Source: Fibrobacter sp.
GTDB taxonomy: Bacteria > Fibrobacterota > Fibrobacteria > Fibrobacterales > Fibrobacteraceae
Assembly: GCA_024398815.1 (NCBI GenBank)
Contig: JAKSIL010000030.1
Span: 1 to 33,079 of the forward strand
Length of the DNA: 33,079 nt
Reading direction: 5' to 3'
Under the pieces are notes generated by a model. That model had not been told where the DNA came from and did not search any database. It was given only the letters and a program-made list of their open reading frames with translations. The translations under genes and the position numbers were made by a program. Position 1 is the stretch's first letter. Every line of letters begins with the position of its first letter. Shown here one piece after another: positions 12,827 through 21,093 of the stretch.

Positions 12827-14017
12827 ATGAGTTTCTTAACAGAAGACAAGGAAAATATTGCACCGCTTTATGGCAAGGCGGACATTGAATTTGTAAAAGG
12901 CGAAGGCAGCTATCTTTTTGATTCCAAGGGCGACAAGTACCTGGACTTTGTGGCTGGCATCGCCGTGAACGCTCTCGGACACCAGAACGCAGGCATCAAG
13001 AGCGCCATCACGGAACAGTTGAACTGTTTCAACCATATCAGCAACCTTTACCCGAACTACCCGCAGATTGAACTTGCGAAGAAGCTTCGTGAGGTGACGG
13101 GCTTCGACAAGGTGTTCTTCTGCAACTCCGGTGCCGAAGCGAACGAAGGCTGCATCAAGTTTGCACGTAAGTTCTTCAGCAAGCAGGGCGAAAACAGGCA
13201 GAAAATCGTGACGTTCGTGAACAGTTTCCACGGTCGTACTTACGCTACGCTTTCTGCAACTGGCCAGCCGGCCTTGCGCGAAGGTTTCGGCGATATGCCT
13301 CTCCACTTTGTTCATGTGAAGTGGAACGACGTTGAAGCCCTCAAGAAAGAAGTGAATGGCGAAACTTGCGCCATCATGTTCGAAAGCCTCGCCGCCGAAG
13401 GTGGCGTGATGACGATTAGCAAGGAAATGGTTGCCGCCGTGAACGAACTGCAGCAGAAGTTCGGCTGCCTCGTGATTAACGACGAAGTGCAGGCCGGTAC
13501 GGGTCGTCTGGGTACATTCCTCGGCTTCGAAAAGTACGGCCTCAAGCCGGACTTGGTGAGCATGGCGAAGGGCATCGGTGGCGGTCTTCCGCTGGGTGCT
13601 GTTCTTTTGCGCCAGAAGATTGCCGACCAGTTGAAGGCAGGCGATCACGGTACCACGTTTGGCGGAAACCCGATTGCCTGTGCTGCGGGTCTCGCTGTCG
13701 TGAACCAGGTGACTGCCGATGGCTTCTTGGCTCAAGTGAATGCACGTTCCGAACAACTCAAGGCTGGCCTTGCAAAGCTCGTCGAAAAGTTCTCCTTTGC
13801 TAAGGAAGTCCGCGGCGAGGGGCTTATCCTCGGTGTCGCTCTCGACGAAAGTGTTCCTGTCGGAAACGTCGTTGCTGCCGCCAAGGAAGAAAAGCTCATG
13901 GTGCTTTCGGCCAAGGGTAATGTGCTGCGTTTGCTCCCGCCGCTGAATGTTTCGGCTGGCGAATGCGACGAGGCACTCACGAAGCTCGACAAGGCTTTCG
14001 CTGCCGTCGTGAAATAG
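12827..14017 (+). CDS. argD: Acetylornithine aminotransferase
   Basis: 396 aa, class III PLP-dependent aminotransferase. It converts N-acetylglutamate semialdehyde plus glutamate to N-acetylornithine, and related enzymes can also serve lysine synthesis. Motifs: NSGAEANE (100-107, PLP phosphate), FHGRT (134-138), INDEVQAGTGR (217-227, D219 binds the pyridine N), the Schiff-base lysine K248 in SMAKGIGGG, and TTFGGNP (276-282). Length and motif order are standard. SD AAGGAA precedes the ATG by about 5 nt. The gene follows argB by 13 nt and is the last gene before the terminator. Other omega-aminotransferases share these motifs, but the argB neighbour settles the role. Confidence 0.95.
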   Translation: MSFLTEDKENIAPLYGKADIEFVKGEGSYLFDSKGDKYLDFVAGIAVNALGHQNAGIKSAITEQLNCFNHISNLYPNYPQIELAKKLREVTGFDKVFFCNSGAEANEGCIKFARKFFSKQGENRQKIVTFVNSFHGRTYATLSATGQPALREGFGDMPLHFVHVKWNDVEALKKEVNGETCAIMFESLAAEGGVMTISKEMVAAVNELQQKFGCLVINDEVQAGTGRLGTFLGFEKYGLKPDLVSMAKGIGGGLPLGAVLLRQKIADQLKAGDHGTTFGGNPIACAAGLAVVNQVTADGFLAQVNARSEQLKAGLAKLVEKFSFAKEVRGEGLILGVALDESVPVGNVVAAAKEEKLMVLSAKGNVLRLLPPLNVSAGECDEALTKLDKAFAAVVK

Positions 14018-14045
14018 CAAAAAAACAGTTTCGACTGGAAAAAGG

Positions 14046-14067
14046 GCTCCCTTATGGGAGCTTTTTT
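14046..14067 (+). terminator. Terminator of argBD
   Basis: GCTCCC-TTAT-GGGAGC followed by T6 (14062-14067): a compact 6-bp stem plus U tract, 28 nt after the argD stop. Confidence 0.9.
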
Positions 14068-14100
14068 GGTTAAACGGAAAATTTGTAATGTGATTGTATG

Positions 14101-14140
14101 TTGGAATTTTTTTTTGAATTTCTATTTTATAAAGAAATTC
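14101..14140 (+). promoter_or_regulatory. Promoter of the large lipoprotein gene with palindrome over the -10
   Basis: TTGGAA (14101-14106), 16-nt spacer, TATTTT (14123-14128); the start would fall near 14135. GAATTTC (14116-14122) and GAAATTC (14134-14140) are inverted copies flanking the -10, a likely repressor site or a 5' UTR hairpin. Confidence 0.45.
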
Positions 14141-14158
14141 AAAAAAGGAATCCGTTCT

Positions 14159-16570
14159 ATGAAAAAAATTCAATATAGCTTGTTAGCCGTTATCGGTGCA
14201 ATGGCTTTTGTCGCATGTGGTGACGACATCACAGAAGTCTACGATGAAAATACCGATTTCGCATCGGTGAAGTCCATCAAGGATGAAAAATGTACCGATG
14301 ATCTTGAAGGCAAGATTGTCTATTCGTCTGAAAACGCAAGCATGTACGCTTGCTCGGACGGAGAATGGATTGCCCTTGTCAGTGAAGAATCCCTGAAATT
14401 CTCTTGCGAGGCCAAGGAACTTAAAGACAAGAGCGGTTTTAGCATTTATTGTAATGGCGACAGCATCGGTTTTGTGAAGAACGGTAAAAACGGCCTTGAC
14501 GGCGAAGACGGCGCCGATGGCAAGGATGGCAAGAACGGATTGAATGGCAAGAACGGTACCGATGGCGAAGATGGTATCGATGGCAAGAACGGTACCGATG
14601 GCAAGAACGGTACCGATGGCGAAGATGGCGCCGATGGCGAGGACGGTGCCGATGGCAAGGATGGTGCCGATGGCAAGGATGGTACATCTTGCGTCGTTGA
14701 AAGTACAACTGCGGATTCCGTGTTCATTGCCTGTGGCGGTGAAGTGACCGCTATCGCCCTCCCGGGTGCTGGTGCCGAAAATTACACTCGCCCGGTTTCC
14801 CTTACGCTCCCGTTTATTTATGAAGGTGACATTGGTTTTGCTCCGAAGGCCGATGTCCGCGTCATGGCGCTTGACGACAAACTGAACCCCAATGGTCTTG
14901 TGTTCTCTACGGAAATTGCAGGCGCTGCCTCCAAGTCGGGTAACTCGCATCAGGGAGGTCATCTTGCGGATGCGTCTGGCAGTTTTCTAGCTGATATGAG
15001 GATTTTATTCTTGACGGGGGAAATCAAGGCCTCTGTCAAGAACCCGTATGTGCTTGTTCGCATTGATTTTGATATAAGCAGATATGAAGGATATGGACCC
15101 GGTTATACCTATTATGCCCTTGCCGATATGCGGGACACCTCTGCTTTGAAGGTCTCCTTCATGAGCGATTTCAAGGTGCAGCGCGTTCAAAAACTTGTCG
15201 CAGACGGCGAAACCATTGAAAAAGCGATGGAACAGGCTGACAAGGAACTCTACAAGGCCTTTGGCTTGGACTACATGGGACCGGTGGAAGCTCTGATGGA
15301 TAATGCGCTTGATAATTATGATTTGGGTTGGATCCTATGGACTAATAAGATGGCTCAAGAGGGTTATTCGTCTATGGGGTGGTTCAGGGTTGACATAATG
15401 GATTTATTCTCCAAGGTAAAGAGCCAATTTGCCTTGGATGGAAATCTCAACACTCCGGTTGCCATGGAAAAATTGAATTCTTGGACTAATGAATATGAAA
15501 AATTTGATGTTCTCTTGGTGGATATGTATTATGAAGTTCTTGAAGCATATGGAAATATCGAAAGTATTTCACGTATGCTTGAAGAAGAATATGGGCTTGA
15601 ACCCTGTTTGAACATTACCAAGGATACAGTGGCGATTTCCAAGGCTCGGGGAATGCTGTCTGCTGATTATGTTTTCGAATGCGGCGCACACGATGCGTAT
15701 TGGAAAGCTTTTGAAAAAGAATTTGAATACGATGAAATTTTCGCCATGATTGGTGAATGCTCCGAAAAAAATGAATGGGAAGTGAACGAAACCTATTTCT
15801 CAAAGCGTTGCGAAAAGAACGCTGACGGTGAATACGCCTGGGTATACGATAGGGATCCGGAAAGTGTATTCGGATTCTGCCAGCCTGAAAACGAGGACGT
15901 CGTGAAGTATTTCGGTTCCTCTTCCTCTTATTATGTTTGCCAAAATTATCAGTGGGAAGAGTTGAATGAAAATCAATATATGGGTGGCGTTATTTGTGAC
16001 GGAAAAATCAAGAAGGATAGCGTTTATATTTTAGATGGATGGTTCGCCATGTGCGATGCTAGCGTTAATGGCGAAGACACTCTTTACGCATGGAATATTT
16101 TAGAAGATATGTTTGAGAATGCAGATTTGATTGGGAAAAGTTATTGGGGAGCCTGTACCGAAGATTTGTACGATACCGTAAAAACGGTCAGTTTAGGTTA
16201 TTATGACCTGAATTTAGTATGTGATGGAGAAAAGTGGGTGTACTCGGATATCCCCTTGGGACTGTGTGACGAAAATAAGCTGGATACAATATTGAAGGTT
16301 CCTGCAAGATATGATGGCAGGATTTTGGATGTGGACGTCTACACATGTGTCAATAATGGCACGCAGGAAGAACCGGAATACGAATGGGTTGCTCTTGCTG
16401 AAGAAGAACCTCTTGCTATAGCTTGCTATCAAACCTTGAACCCGCTCACGGATGAGCCTTATGAGGTTGGTGATATTCTTGAGAACCTGGATGGTTCAAT
16501 GTTTACTTGTTCCGAAGATGGGTCCTGGACTGAAGTCCAGCCCCTGAAGGTAACTGAAGAACCTATTTAG
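14159..16570 (+). CDS. Large surface lipoprotein with collagen-like stretch and Cys-Trp modules
   Basis: 803 aa from the ATG at 14159 (AAGGAA about 8 nt upstream; the frame is open further upstream without a site). The signal peptide ends in lipobox FVAC (Cys20). A first module C45…YAC65SDGEW lies at 45-70. Residues 109-176 are a collagen-like run of G-x-y triplets, mostly GTD, GKN, GED, GAD and GKD. The middle region (about 200-560) is unrecognised, with aromatic- and acid-rich segments. From about 590 to 793 five further modules follow the pattern Cys…(Y/M/F)xCxxGxW (e.g. YYVCQNYQW, MFTCSEDGSW). This build is typical of Fibrobacter surface lipoproteins; adhesion or substrate binding at the cell surface is inferred, and no enzyme motif is seen. 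Confidence 0.8.
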   Translation: MKKIQYSLLAVIGAMAFVACGDDITEVYDENTDFASVKSIKDEKCTDDLEGKIVYSSENASMYACSDGEWIALVSEESLKFSCEAKELKDKSGFSIYCNGDSIGFVKNGKNGLDGEDGADGKDGKNGLNGKNGTDGEDGIDGKNGTDGKNGTDGEDGADGEDGADGKDGADGKDGTSCVVESTTADSVFIACGGEVTAIALPGAGAENYTRPVSLTLPFIYEGDIGFAPKADVRVMALDDKLNPNGLVFSTEIAGAASKSGNSHQGGHLADASGSFLADMRILFLTGEIKASVKNPYVLVRIDFDISRYEGYGPGYTYYALADMRDTSALKVSFMSDFKVQRVQKLVADGETIEKAMEQADKELYKAFGLDYMGPVEALMDNALDNYDLGWILWTNKMAQEGYSSMGWFRVDIMDLFSKVKSQFALDGNLNTPVAMEKLNSWTNEYEKFDVLLVDMYYEVLEAYGNIESISRMLEEEYGLEPCLNITKDTVAISKARGMLSADYVFECGAHDAYWKAFEKEFEYDEIFAMIGECSEKNEWEVNETYFSKRCEKNADGEYAWVYDRDPESVFGFCQPENEDVVKYFGSSSSYYVCQNYQWEELNENQYMGGVICDGKIKKDSVYILDGWFAMCDASVNGEDTLYAWNILEDMFENADLIGKSYWGACTEDLYDTVKTVSLGYYDLNLVCDGEKWVYSDIPLGLCDENKLDTILKVPARYDGRILDVDVYTCVNNGTQEEPEYEWVALAEEEPLAIACYQTLNPLTDEPYEVGDILENLDGSMFTCSEDGSWTEVQPLKVTEEPI
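14483..14686 (+). repeat. Degenerate tandem repeat encoding Gly-x-y triplets
   Basis: About 23 codon triplets, each starting with GGC or GGT, built from recurring 9- and 18-nt units such as GGCAAGAACGGTACCGAT and GGCGAAGATGGC. The repeats keep frame in multiples of 9, so copy number can change by slippage without breaking the protein. Antisense frames here look like Pro/Ser or Arg/His repeats and are shadows. Confidence 0.85.
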
Positions 16571-16586
16571 CCGAAAAAAATAGAGA

Positions 16587-16612
16587 AAAGGGCGCCTTTG
16601 CGGGCGCCCTTT
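16587..16612. terminator. Bidirectional terminator
   Basis: AAAGGGCGCC-TTTGCG-GGCGCCCTTT: a perfect 10-bp stem between the convergent lipoprotein and porin genes. An A-rich stretch at 16573-16589 gives a U-rich tail for the minus-strand gene. Confidence 0.8.
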
Positions 16613-16655
16613 GTTGTCTCTACCATATTGAGGTGCGGATGAATTAGATTCTTTG

Positions 16656-17882
16656 CTAGAAGGTGAAGTCTGCGCCCACGGCGACAAGTTGGTTGCGTCT
16701 GTCGTAGTTGTTTACGCCGTATTCAGTCTTGTCGCCCTTCCATTCGTAGTAGAAGGTGCGGAAGTATGCCAGATTGAATCGCAGCCAGTCTGTAGCCCGG
16801 AAAGCGAATCCCGTACCATAGCTGTTGGCGTCGACATTCATGTTGATTTCCGTGAGGTATTCGTCATTAAGCCCGAGGCGTGTGAACTGGGCGCCTGCGC
16901 TAAAAGTGATGCGCTTTGTGATGTCCCATTCGGCACCGAAAAGCAGTTCGTTGGTGCAGTCCAGGTATTTGTCTGCACCGTTTGCGTATTCGGCGGCAGC
17001 GTCAAAGAATCTGTGGTAACCGATAGAGCCGCGTAGGTTGTCGAGGAAGGCGTATTGCAGGCCTATGGCAAGGTAGCTGGGCATGTCGGCGTCGGTCTTG
17101 ACTCCATCCGCAAAACTCGAAAATGACTGGGCGAGTGATTTCGGCATTTTCTTGGTGTCGTTTTCTAGCTCTATGCGGGTGCGATATTCGAATTTGACGC
17201 CTGCGGTCAAGCGCTTGTATTGCGCCGATAAGCCAACGATTGGCGTGATTCCGTATCCGGTCTGGTCTACGTCGATGTTTGATTTTCCGATAGACGGAAA
17301 GTCCGTGTCGATTTTGTAGTTGTTTGACGTGTAGTTGAATCTGCCGCCGGCATAGCCGGACAAATACGGAATGAATCTGTACGAGGCGCCCAAAGTGAGG
17401 CCGAATATGTGCGAGGTTCCTTCAAGGCTTGCGCTCCCTCCGACTTTTGTCAAAGTCTTGCCGGCAGTGGGTAGAGTGAATGCGTCAATCATCGGAAGTC
17501 CTTCGTCGTATTCCACGGAGCCGCCTCCGCCAGCGATTGTAAATGCTCCCGAGACGGCGAAATTTCCGTTGTGGTAGCCGGCAAAGACGCTAGGCATTGC
17601 AGGAATAAAGGCTTCTCCTTCGTATCTTTTGCGTTCGCCGTTTGCAAATTTGGCTTTGATGATTCTCGTTTGCCATACGGTCTGGTTGTTGATGGATATT
17701 TGCCAACCGTCATCGAAGAATGCGGTTCCGGCCGGGTTCGTGTAAATGGCGTCAACTTCGGTAGAGGCGTCTCTAGCCATATTACGAACAAAGTGTGCTG
17801 ACTGGTTCGTATTGTGGGTGAGCCCTCCTGCAAAAGTGGCGCAGGTGGCGAATGCGATTAAGGGGATGATTTTTTTATGCAT
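16656..17882 (-). CDS. OmpP1/FadL-family outer-membrane transport protein
   Basis: 408-409 aa. The signal peptide MHKKIIPLIAFATCATFAGG is followed by a short plug-like region and an early NPAG motif (AIYTNPAGTAFF), the hallmark of FadL/TodX porins. The rest alternates in beta strands and ends in …GADFTF with a terminal Phe, as needed for BamA-assisted insertion. FadL proteins let long-chain fatty acids or other hydrophobic compounds across the outer membrane; the substrate here is unknown. Two ATG codons are adjacent (17885 and 17882). GAGG lies 4 nt from the first and 7 nt from the second, so the second is slightly preferred. Upstream is a long spaced inverted repeat (17960-18020). Confidence 0.88.
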   Translation of the reverse strand: MHKKIIPLIAFATCATFAGGLTHNTNQSAHFVRNMARDASTEVDAIYTNPAGTAFFDDGWQISINNQTVWQTRIIKAKFANGERKRYEGEAFIPAMPSVFAGYHNGNFAVSGAFTIAGGGGSVEYDEGLPMIDAFTLPTAGKTLTKVGGSASLEGTSHIFGLTLGASYRFIPYLSGYAGGRFNYTSNNYKIDTDFPSIGKSNIDVDQTGYGITPIVGLSAQYKRLTAGVKFEYRTRIELENDTKKMPKSLAQSFSSFADGVKTDADMPSYLAIGLQYAFLDNLRGSIGYHRFFDAAAEYANGADKYLDCTNELLFGAEWDITKRITFSAGAQFTRLGLNDEYLTEINMNVDANSYGTGFAFRATDWLRFNLAYFRTFYYEWKGDKTEYGVNNYDRRNQLVAVGADFTF

Positions 17883-17959
17883 CATGTTTCCTCTTTTGGT
17901 TTATTGATGGCTCCAAATTAGGAATGAAAAATGCAGTGAATGTTACGGAAAACTTTTAA

Positions 17960-18020
17960 ATTACTTTGTTATGGAAAAAGTAAGTAAACCGAGTTGTATT
18001 GTGGTTTAAAACAAAGTAAT
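17960..18020. promoter_or_regulatory. Spaced 11-bp inverted repeat upstream of the FadL-type gene
   Basis: ATTACTTTGTT (17960-17970) and AACAAAGTAAT (18010-18020) are perfect inverted copies with 39 nt between them. Both lie in the 250-nt region before the porin gene. The centre-to-centre spacing (50 bp) is close to five helical turns, so two bound regulators would lie on the same face. The function is inferred. Confidence 0.4.
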
Positions 18021-18080
18021 GTGTAACAAATTAATATAAAACGTAAGAAACGTGCTGTTTTTTGCGTGAAAACACGCGTA

Positions 18081-18115
18081 AAAAAGCCTTGAATGCAAAG
18101 CGTTCAAGGCCTTTT
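18081..18115 (-). terminator. Terminator of the B12-radical SAM gene
   Basis: GCCTTGAA (18086-18093) pairs with TTCAAGGC (18103-18110), with an inner GC/GC pair and AAA loop. A5 (18081-18085, plus 18080) gives a U tract on the minus strand, 23 nt after the stop at 18138. A further GCGTG-AAAA-CACGC hairpin lies at 18064-18077. Confidence 0.8.
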
Positions 18116-18137
18116 AATTTTTGCGAACGATATGTTT

Positions 18138-19640
18138 TTACGGCTTTATCGTCGGGGCCTGGCGCGCGACGGGTGCAAGCTCGCCATGCTTACGGAACAA
18201 GTGCTTCACAAGCGTATTGAATCCGCGGAATACGCGGTAGCGCTCGCGCGGGTTCTTGATGGCCATGATGCCTTGGCGCAAAATGTAGCTCGGACGCAGG
18301 TAGAACTCGCGACGAGCCTGGTCGCAGAAGTCCACAAGAGCCTGGCTTGTGAGTTCTCCGCGCTGAATCGTCGTGCGGTGGAAACCGTCCTTGTCGAGCC
18401 ACTGGCTGTAATCCTTCGTCTTCAGGGCGCCGCTTTCCAAGGCTTCCTTGTAAGCCTCGGTGCCTGGGTATGCCATGATGGGGTAGAACTGCGCCGTATT
18501 CGGGTTCAACTTCTTGGCGTAGTCGAGCGTCATGCGTAAAGTCTGCGGTGTGTCGCCCGGGTTTCCGACCATGAAGCAACCATGGACCAGAAGGCCTGCC
18601 TTGCGGGCGTTCTTTGTGAATTCGATAGCCTTGTCGGTGTTCTTCACGCCCTTGTGGATGTTTTCGAGAACTTCCGGCGAGGCGCTTTCGAATCCGACGC
18701 ACATTTCGCGACCGCCGGCCTTCTTCATGAGCTTGAGCAAATCAAGCGGCACATCGGCGCGGGCGTTGCAGCTCCAGGTAATCTTTAGGCCACGTTCAAG
18801 AATCAAGTTGCAGATGGTGCGAACATGTTCGTGGCTCGCGGTGAAGGTGTCGTCTTCGAAGAAGACTTCGCCCAGGTCTTCGAAGTTGTTCTTGATGTAT
18901 TCCAGTTCGTCAACCACGTCCTTCGGGTCGCGGCGGCGGAACTTGTGACCGTTCAAAGTCTGCGGAATCACGCAGTAGCTGCAGTGGTTCGGGCATCCGC
19001 GTCCGGAAAGAATCACGATCAGCGGATTGAGGTTTGCTCCGTAGAAATACTTCTTGTAGCAGCTATAGAGGTGCTTGCGATAAACTTTAGAGACCCAAGG
19101 AATTTCGTTCAGGTTTTCAATCTTCGGACCTTCGGGTTGGAAGTCGACCTTGCCGTCTTCAGTGCGGAAGGCGAGACCTGCAATCTGGTTCAAAGGCTGT
19201 CCGTCGCCGCGTAGACTGCGGATCAAGTTGCGGCAGGTGTAATCGGCTTCGCCTATCACGACGAAATCAAGCGCCGGCTCCATTTCCATGGATTCCAGAG
19301 GCTCGGCCGTGGCGTGCGTGCCCATGATGGCGACCTTCACGCCGATCTGTTCCTTGATGGCTTTTACGACCTTGAGGTCGTTCAAAATACTCGGGGTGCT
19401 GGTGCTGCAGATGACCAGTTCCGGATTAAATTTCTTGATGCCTTCCAGAGTCTGCGGAAGGTCCAATTCCATGGCGGGGCTGTCGATGAGTTGTATTTCG
19501 TTGCCGTCGGCTTCGCATACGCCTGCGGCGTAACTCAAAAACATGGGCCAATAAAGAGTGCTGGACTTGGTAACGCAAGGACTACGAGATTCCCGACTGA
19601 ACATCGGGTGGAAGGGAGGATTTAAAAAAGTAACATGCAT
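18138..19640 (-). CDS. B12-binding-domain radical SAM protein
   Basis: 500 aa from the ATG at 19640 (the frame continues six codons to a TTG, less likely). The N-terminal about 150 residues form a Rossmann-like cobalamin-binding domain (VTFLNPPF … ELVICSTSTPSILND … IMGTHATAEP … FVVIGEADYT). The radical SAM domain carries C216-x3-C220-x2-C223 (GCPNHCSYC), then conserved FFEDDTFTAS and GFESASPEVLENIHKGV. Such class B enzymes (BchE, HpnJ, methyltransferase relatives) methylate or rearrange lipids, porphyrins or other metabolites using SAM and cobalamin. The substrate is not deducible; no pathway genes flank it. No good SD is seen before the ATG. It is divergent from the MORN protein gene (50 nt between starts). 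Confidence 0.85.
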   Translation of the reverse strand: MHVTFLNPPFHPMFSRESRSPCVTKSSTLYWPMFLSYAAGVCEADGNEIQLIDSPAMELDLPQTLEGIKKFNPELVICSTSTPSILNDLKVVKAIKEQIGVKVAIMGTHATAEPLESMEMEPALDFVVIGEADYTCRNLIRSLRGDGQPLNQIAGLAFRTEDGKVDFQPEGPKIENLNEIPWVSKVYRKHLYSCYKKYFYGANLNPLIVILSGRGCPNHCSYCVIPQTLNGHKFRRRDPKDVVDELEYIKNNFEDLGEVFFEDDTFTASHEHVRTICNLILERGLKITWSCNARADVPLDLLKLMKKAGGREMCVGFESASPEVLENIHKGVKNTDKAIEFTKNARKAGLLVHGCFMVGNPGDTPQTLRMTLDYAKKLNPNTAQFYPIMAYPGTEAYKEALESGALKTKDYSQWLDKDGFHRTTIQRGELTSQALVDFCDQARREFYLRPSYILRQGIMAIKNPRERYRVFRGFNTLVKHLFRKHGELAPVARQAPTIKP

Positions 19641-19690
19641 GACGCCCACAAAATACAAAATATGCGGTGATAAAGCTACATTTGTAAGCG

Positions 19691-20326
19691 ATGAAACGCT
19701 TCTTTTTAGGAATTCTAGCGCTAGATGTGATGCTCGCCACCCAGGTAATGGGCGGAGAGGCTTCCCAGCTTGGTTCCCGGACGGATTCCCCAGTTGTTTT
19801 AGATACGGTGAGAACGTTCTTTGAAAATGGATCTCCTGCGCGTGTTTACACGGTGCAGCATGGGACCGATATTCGCGAAGGCGTTTCTTTCACGTATCAT
19901 CCGAACGGACTTGTCGCTATCGAGGCTCCCTACAAAAACGGGAAACTGGATGGAGTGTTCCGTTCTCACTATGAAAATGGTAAACTGTGGCAGACCATCG
20001 GTTATCGGGATGGCGTTGAAGAAGGTATAAGCACCGACTATTTTGAAAACGGTGTGAAGCATACAAAAGAAGTTTACAAGAACGGTGTGCTGGACGGCTT
20101 AAGCGAGGAGTGGTTCGAAAGCGGTGTCATTCGCCGCAAAATGCCGTACTCCGGCGGACAGGTCCACGGCAAGGCGCAAATATTCGACGAACTCGGCGCC
20201 GTTAAGGAAGAAATGGAATTTGAAAGAGGACTCCGCCAGGGCGCCTACAGGCGCTATAACAAGGGCGTCAAGGTTCTTGAAGCCAAGTTCGAAAGAAATC
20301 GCTGCGTTGAAAATTGCGATTTTTAA
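19691..20326 (+). CDS. Exported MORN-repeat protein
   Basis: 211 aa. An N-terminal signal peptide (MKRFFLGILALDVMLATQVMGG, cut probably before Glu23) precedes at least five MORN_2-type repeats of the form Y-x-NG-x(2-4)-G-x4-Y-x2-NG (YHPNGLV…YKNGKLDGVFRSHYENGKL…YFENGVKHTKEVYKNGVLDGLSEEWFESG). These repeats make extended beta-hairpin sheets used for protein or membrane contact. Many homologues are labelled 'antitoxin YwqK family', but no toxin partner lies nearby and the signal peptide makes that label unlikely here. The start lacks a Shine-Dalgarno; TACATTTG begins at 19677, so the transcript may be leaderless. It ends 1 nt from the convergent DedA gene. Confidence 0.8.
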   Translation: MKRFFLGILALDVMLATQVMGGEASQLGSRTDSPVVLDTVRTFFENGSPARVYTVQHGTDIREGVSFTYHPNGLVAIEAPYKNGKLDGVFRSHYENGKLWQTIGYRDGVEEGISTDYFENGVKHTKEVYKNGVLDGLSEEWFESGVIRRKMPYSGGQVHGKAQIFDELGAVKEEMEFERGLRQGAYRRYNKGVKVLEAKFERNRCVENCDF

Positions 20327-20327
20327 A

Positions 20328-21035
20328 TTAGGATTCTTTTTTCTTCTGCGGCTTCAGGGCGCTATAGACCATGTATCCGATGAAGAGGGCGCCTGCTGCG
20401 AGCAGTGCTACGGCGAGTTCGGAATTGTACTTTTCGATTAAATCCTTCTGACCGTGGGCGAGGTAGCCCAAGAAAGCCAGCACGCAGTTCCAGATGGTCG
20501 CTCCCAGGAATGTGTACAAAGTAAACGGGAAGAGCTTCATCTTGGCAAGCCCTGCCGGAATGGAAATCAACTGGCGAATGACTGTGATGAGTCGCCCGAC
20601 GAATGTGGATATGGCGCCATGTTCGCGGAAGTAATCTTCGGCCTTTTGAACCTTGCTTGCGTCTAGCAACAAAAAGTGCCCCAGGCGGCTGTCTGCGAAT
20701 TTGTATATAATCGGACGGCCGAGGAATTTTGCCAAGTAGTAGTTGATGAACGCTCCGACTAAGGCTCCTACGCTACCTGCGACAACGATGAGTGCGATGT
20801 TCAAATCTGAGCCGGACTGCATGGCTTGGTACGCTGCCGGCGGAATCACGAGTTCTGAAGGGAACGGGATGAAGGAACTCTCAATGGCCATCAAAAGTGC
20901 GATGGTCCAGTAGTTGAGGTTGCTGTTGTACCAGTCAATTATTTGCGTGTAAATGGTGGCGGACTTTTCTGTTTCGCCTGCAAAGGCGGCGCCCGCAAAA
21001 AACAAAACGGGAATAATGAACTTGAATAGTTTCAC
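20328..21035 (-). CDS. DedA family membrane protein with N-terminal signal sequence
   Basis: 235 aa. After a cleavable-looking signal peptide (MKLFKFIIPVLFFAGAAFA, then GETEKS) comes the DedA/VTT core: ESSFIPFPSELVIPPAAYQAM, then FVGRLITVIRQLISIPAGLAKMKLFPFTLYTFLGATIWN with the essential Arg residues (R in GRLITVIRQ), and a C-terminal membrane helix with a KKKES tail. DedA proteins are inner-membrane flippases for lipid carriers such as undecaprenyl phosphate or for phosphatidylethanolamine. Most members start in the cytoplasm with no cleavable signal, so the extra segment is unusual; it may simply be a further transmembrane helix. SD is weak. It lies downstream of the barrel gene on the same strand with a 58-nt gap that holds an imperfect GC-rich hairpin. 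Confidence 0.88.
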   Translation of the reverse strand: MKLFKFIIPVLFFAGAAFAGETEKSATIYTQIIDWYNSNLNYWTIALLMAIESSFIPFPSELVIPPAAYQAMQSGSDLNIALIVVAGSVGALVGAFINYYLAKFLGRPIIYKFADSRLGHFLLLDASKVQKAEDYFREHGAISTFVGRLITVIRQLISIPAGLAKMKLFPFTLYTFLGATIWNCVLAFLGYLAHGQKDLIEKYNSELAVALLAAGALFIGYMVYSALKPQKKKES

Positions 21036-21093
21036 TGTTAATCCTGAATGTAAGTAAGAATAACGCCGTCTTGAAAGGCGGCGCTTCTATTTG

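Noticed and set aside
12836..14173. Minus-strand open frame of 445 codons opposite argD
   Set aside because: Composition (His, Phe, Glu rich) is what reverse-complemented GC-rich codons give; argD has full aminotransferase motifs on the other strand.
14483..14686. CRISPR-like regular repeats
   Set aside because: No unique spacers; units are contiguous and encode an in-frame Gly-x-y protein segment.
14439..14727. Antisense frames giving Pro/Ser or Arg/His repeats across the collagen-like stretch
   Set aside because: Automatic consequence of the Gly-x-y codon repeat on the coding strand.
19691..20326. YwqK-type antitoxin label for the MORN protein
   Set aside because: It has an export signal and no toxin gene beside it; only the repeat type supports that label.
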